Shown: positions 5,570-7,288 of the stretch, piece by piece
Numbering within the stretch: the stretch's first letter is position 1
Layout of the letters: every line of letters starts with the position of its first letter
From: Deltaproteobacteria bacterium
GTDB lineage: Bacteria; Desulfobacterota; Desulfobacteria; Desulfobacterales; ETH-SRB1
Length of the DNA stretch: 7,288 nucleotides
NCBI GenBank assembly: GCA_030611115.1
Contig: JAUWQK010000075.1
Coordinates: 1 to 7,288 of the forward strand
Reading direction: 5' to 3'
Notes under the pieces: generated by a model
The model's input: the letters and a program-made list of their open reading frames with translations, nothing else
Database searches by the model: none
What the model was told of the DNA's origin: nothing
Program-made: the position numbers and the translations under genes

Positions 5570-6012
5570 ACTTTTTCTCCAATAGTGGCCATAAATTCAG
5601 CTTCAGCAACGACTTTTTCGTCTACAAATGCGGTACCTGACATTTTAATTGCCTTTGCTCGCTGTTTTAGTATTTTGATTTCAAGCAAAAGCTGGTCGCC
5701 CGGTAAAACAGGCTTTCTGAATTTGACTTTGTCAATTCCCATAAAATATATAAGAGCACCATGCTTTTCTTCCGGCAGGGATTTAAAAACCAGTACGCCG
5801 CCCGCCTGAGCCATAGCCTCTATTATAAGTACGCCCGGCATAATAGGAGCGCCCGGAAAATGCCCCTGGAAAAACGGTTCATTTATGCTGACATTTTTGA
5901 GGGCGACAACCTTTTTATCAGCTACAAGCTCAAGTATTCGATCAACCAGAAGAAATGGATAGCGGTGAGGAAGCAAGCTCATTATTTTCTGAATATCATA
6001 ATTGTTCTTCAT
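5566..6012 (-). CDS. fabZ: 3-hydroxyacyl-ACP dehydratase FabZ
   Basis: A hot-dog-fold dehydratase of fatty acid elongation. It draws on the same 3-hydroxyacyl-ACP pool as LpxA and LpxD, so its place between them ties membrane lipid and lipid A supply together. The protein is 148 aa, beginning [20 protein letters not shown]. The catalytic His51 is in [13 protein letters not shown] (48-60) and Glu65 is in [12 protein letters not shown] (61-72). The start at 6012 is chosen because AGGAG (6020-6024) lies exactly 7 nt upstream and because the family begins just before the I-x-x-x-L-P-H-R-Y-P-F motif. The longer frame from 6066 would add 18 residues with no homology and runs through a repeat. The stop overlaps the lpxA start by 4 nt. 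Confidence 0.97.
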   Translation of the reverse strand: MKNNYDIQKIMSLLPHRYPFLLVDRILELVADKKVVALKNVSINEPFFQGHFPGAPIMPGVLIIEAMAQAGGVLVFKSLPEEKHGALIYFMGIDKVKFRKPVLPGDQLLLEIKILKQRAKAIKMSGTAFVDEKVVAEAEFMATIGEKV

Positions 6013-6024
6013 TATCTTTCTCCT

Positions 6025-6068
6025 GTTGCATAGTCGTTCACGGTTAAAATGCTTCAGTCGTTGCATAG
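6025..6068. repeat. Short GTTCACGGTT repeat bounded by 9-bp direct repeats
   Basis: GTTGCATAG occurs at 6025-6033 and again at 6060-6068, bracketing a 26-nt stretch that contains GTTCACGGTT (6036-6045). A second direct repeat, AGTCGTT, overlaps both ends (6032-6038 and 6056-6062). This looks like an insertion with target duplication in the lpxD-fabZ gap. On the coding strand AACCGTGAAC ends 23 nt before the fabZ start. Confidence 0.5.
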
Positions 6069-6098
6069 CTCATTGAAAAAACTGTGAGCTGTAAACCC

Positions 6099-7142
6099 TT
6101 AACTAAGTTTCTCCTCAATCTTATTTAATTTCTTTTCAATTTCAGATAGTTTTTTGCTGAGTTCGGGAAGCATAGGTATAATTCTCTGCACCCGCAGCCA
6201 TAATCTGTGGGGCATTGCAGGTGCTCCGGATACGATCTGGTTATCCGGGACAGACTTTGCAACACCGGCCGTAGGACCGACAGTGACATTGTCACCAACG
6301 GTTAGGTGTCCCGATATTGCCGCTTGTCCAGCAATTGTTACATGTTTGCCTATAATTACACTTCCTGCGATTGCGACCTGTGCTACGAGTAAAGTGTTTT
6401 CACCTACAATAACATTATGGGCAATCTGAACGAGATTATCTGTCTTAACACCCCGGCGAATCCATGTCTTTCCGAATGTTGCCCTGTCTATTGTATTGCT
6501 TGCTCCAATTTCAACATCATCATCTATCTGAACTATACCTGTTTGAGGAATTTTATAATATTTATCTCCGTCAGGAGCGAAACCATAACCATCGCTTCCT
6601 ATTACTGATCCGGCATGAATTATAACTCTGTTCCCGATCCTGCATCTTTCAAGTACGGTCACATTCGGGTATATTAATACATAATCTCCAATAACTACAT
6701 CATCTCCAATAACTACGTTAGGATGCAGGATAACATTTTTTCCAAGCACAACATTATTGCCGATCGCAACAAAAGGCGCGATGGAAACATTTTCTCCGTA
6801 TACAAAATTATTACCGATATAGGCATTTGAACATATTCCATCAATACTATTAGAATAGTCCGGTCTGGAAGGCGGATGAAAAAGAGCCATTGTTTTTGCA
6901 AAAGAAACACGAGGATTATCTACTATTAAAATATTTTTTGAAGACTCTTCAAAGCCTGATGGAACAATAACAGCGCCGGCATTCGTATCATCTATTCTTT
7001 TTAATAATTTTTTATTGTCGGCAAATGTTATATGGTCAGCAGACGCATCATGAAAGGGGGCCACGCCGGTAATAATTTTTTCAGAATTGCCCTTAAAACC
7101 GCCTCCAACAACTTCGGCTATCTTTGCAAGAGATATTTTCAT
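6099..7142 (-). CDS. lpxD: UDP-3-O-(3-hydroxyacyl)glucosamine N-acyltransferase LpxD
   Basis: LpxD adds the second hydroxyacyl chain to the 2-amino group of UDP-3-O-acylglucosamine in the cytoplasm. The 347-aa length is typical. The N-terminal uridine-binding domain runs over about residues 1-98 (GVAPFHDASADHITFADNKK, 26-45). A hexapeptide-repeat beta-helix covers about 104-310, with HAGSVIGSDGYGFAPDGDKY (176-195), KIPQTG (197-202) and IGASNTIDRATFG (212-224). QIAHNV (239-244) contains the catalytic base His242, equivalent to E. coli His239. The tail (about 322-347) is a Lys/Glu-rich helix, probably coiled coil. Only a weak GAG lies about 10 nt before the ATG. It is the first lpx gene of the visible block; any upstream partner such as a Skp/OmpH or BamA gene would lie beyond the window's right edge. 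Confidence 0.98.
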   Translation of the reverse strand: MKISLAKIAEVVGGGFKGNSEKIITGVAPFHDASADHITFADNKKLLKRIDDTNAGAVIVPSGFEESSKNILIVDNPRVSFAKTMALFHPPSRPDYSNSIDGICSNAYIGNNFVYGENVSIAPFVAIGNNVVLGKNVILHPNVVIGDDVVIGDYVLIYPNVTVLERCRIGNRVIIHAGSVIGSDGYGFAPDGDKYYKIPQTGIVQIDDDVEIGASNTIDRATFGKTWIRRGVKTDNLVQIAHNVIVGENTLLVAQVAIAGSVIIGKHVTIAGQAAISGHLTVGDNVTVGPTAGVAKSVPDNQIVSGAPAMPHRLWLRVQRIIPMLPELSKKLSEIEKKLNKIEEKLS

Positions 7143-7164
7143 AATCAGATACTCATTATGTAAG

Positions 7165-7177
7165 CGTTCACGGAACG
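7165..7177 (-). promoter_or_regulatory. Small palindrome with the CCGTGAAC motif in the lpxD leader
   Basis: CGTTC-ACG-GAACG forms a 5-bp stem. On the coding strand CCGTGAAC (7166-7173) ends 23 nt before the lpxD ATG, the same distance as at fabZ. It is a degenerate member of the repeat family; whether it is regulatory is unknown. Confidence 0.4.
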
Positions 7178-7190
7178 TTGAAAATCACCT

Positions 7191-7237
7191 ACCACGCCCA
7201 TAGGACGTGGTTTGATGAAGACCCCTCGAAGGGGTCT
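7191..7237. repeat. Twin-hairpin module upstream of lpxD
   Basis: Hairpin 1 is ACCACG (7191-7196) with CGTGGT (7206-7211), with possible inner CC/GG pairs. Hairpin 2 is AGACCCCT (7219-7226) with AGGGGTCT (7230-7237), a perfect 8-bp stem with a CGA loop. The two lie 7 nt apart. Neither is followed by a proper T-run on the minus strand, so a classical terminator is not supported. The paired-hairpin layout recalls REP or IS200/IS605-end modules. The remaining sequence up to 7288 holds only a short palindrome GCAATTGC (7247-7254) and no gene. Confidence 0.55.
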
Positions 7238-7288
7238 AAAAGCATCGCAATTGCTGCAGATTACAATCCAATATTCAGGACGTAGCTA

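Noticed and set aside
6013..6066. Upstream ATG giving FabZ 18 extra residues
   Set aside because: The extra residues come from repeat sequence; AGGAG at perfect spacing and the family N-terminus both choose 6012.
6067..6090. AGCTCA/TGAGCT hairpin after lpxD as a terminator
   Set aside because: The T-run is in the loop, not after the stem, so it does not fit a terminator; it may be a chance 6-bp stem.
6713..6910. 65-codon minus-strand frame within lpxD
   Set aside because: Out-of-frame shadow of the lpxD coding sequence.
7145..7285. 46-codon minus-strand open frame entering from the right edge
   Set aside because: It has no start in the window, passes through the twin hairpins, and its translation matches no protein family I know; open by chance.

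Overview
The window holds one lipid A biosynthesis gene block, entirely on the minus strand, so the genes read from the right end of the window to the left: lpxD, fabZ, lpxA, lpxI, a Gfo/Idh/MocA-type NAD-dependent oxidoreductase, lpxB and a DUF374 acyltransferase. A broken piece of an msbA-type ABC exporter gene ends the block. The gene order, the use of LpxI instead of LpxH for UDP-diacylglucosamine hydrolysis, the oxidoreductase between lpxI and lpxB, and the AT-rich composition point to a Gram-negative Desulfobacterota relative, probably a Desulfobacteria-type sulfate reducer. This placement is an inference; no 16S or other marker is present.

Together the genes cover most of the Raetz pathway. 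LpxA and LpxD load the O- and N-linked hydroxyacyl chains, FabZ competes for the same hydroxyacyl-ACP pool, LpxI releases UMP, and LpxB joins the two halves into the disaccharide. The DUF374 protein may add a secondary acyl chain, and MsbA would flip the product. lpxC, lpxK and waaA are not in the window. The oxidoreductase resembles GnnA-type UDP-GlcNAc 3-dehydrogenases, so an amide-linked (GlcN3N) lipid A is possible.

Only fabZ/lpxA (ATGA overlap) and lpxB/DUF374 (ATTAA overlap) are tightly packed. Most other gene gaps carry a small non-coding element. These are a nested palindrome at 37-196, a 196-bp inverted-repeat element at 2243-2438, a 289-bp foldback element at 3504-3792, a 14-bp G-rich tandem repeat at 4735-4797, a short repeat bounded by direct repeats at 6025-6068, and twin hairpins at 7191-7237. 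A motif AACCGTGAAC recurs on the coding strand 23-29 nt upstream of the start codons of lpxD, fabZ, lpxI and lpxB.

The left end is the least ordinary part. The DUF374 gene has no ATG, GTG or TTG that would give a full-length protein. A well-placed Shine-Dalgarno sequence points instead to an ATT start inside the lpxB stop region. Its 3' end runs straight into the last 39 codons of an msbA gene in another frame, which looks like a rearrangement scar. I found no CRISPR array, tRNA, rRNA or transposase gene.
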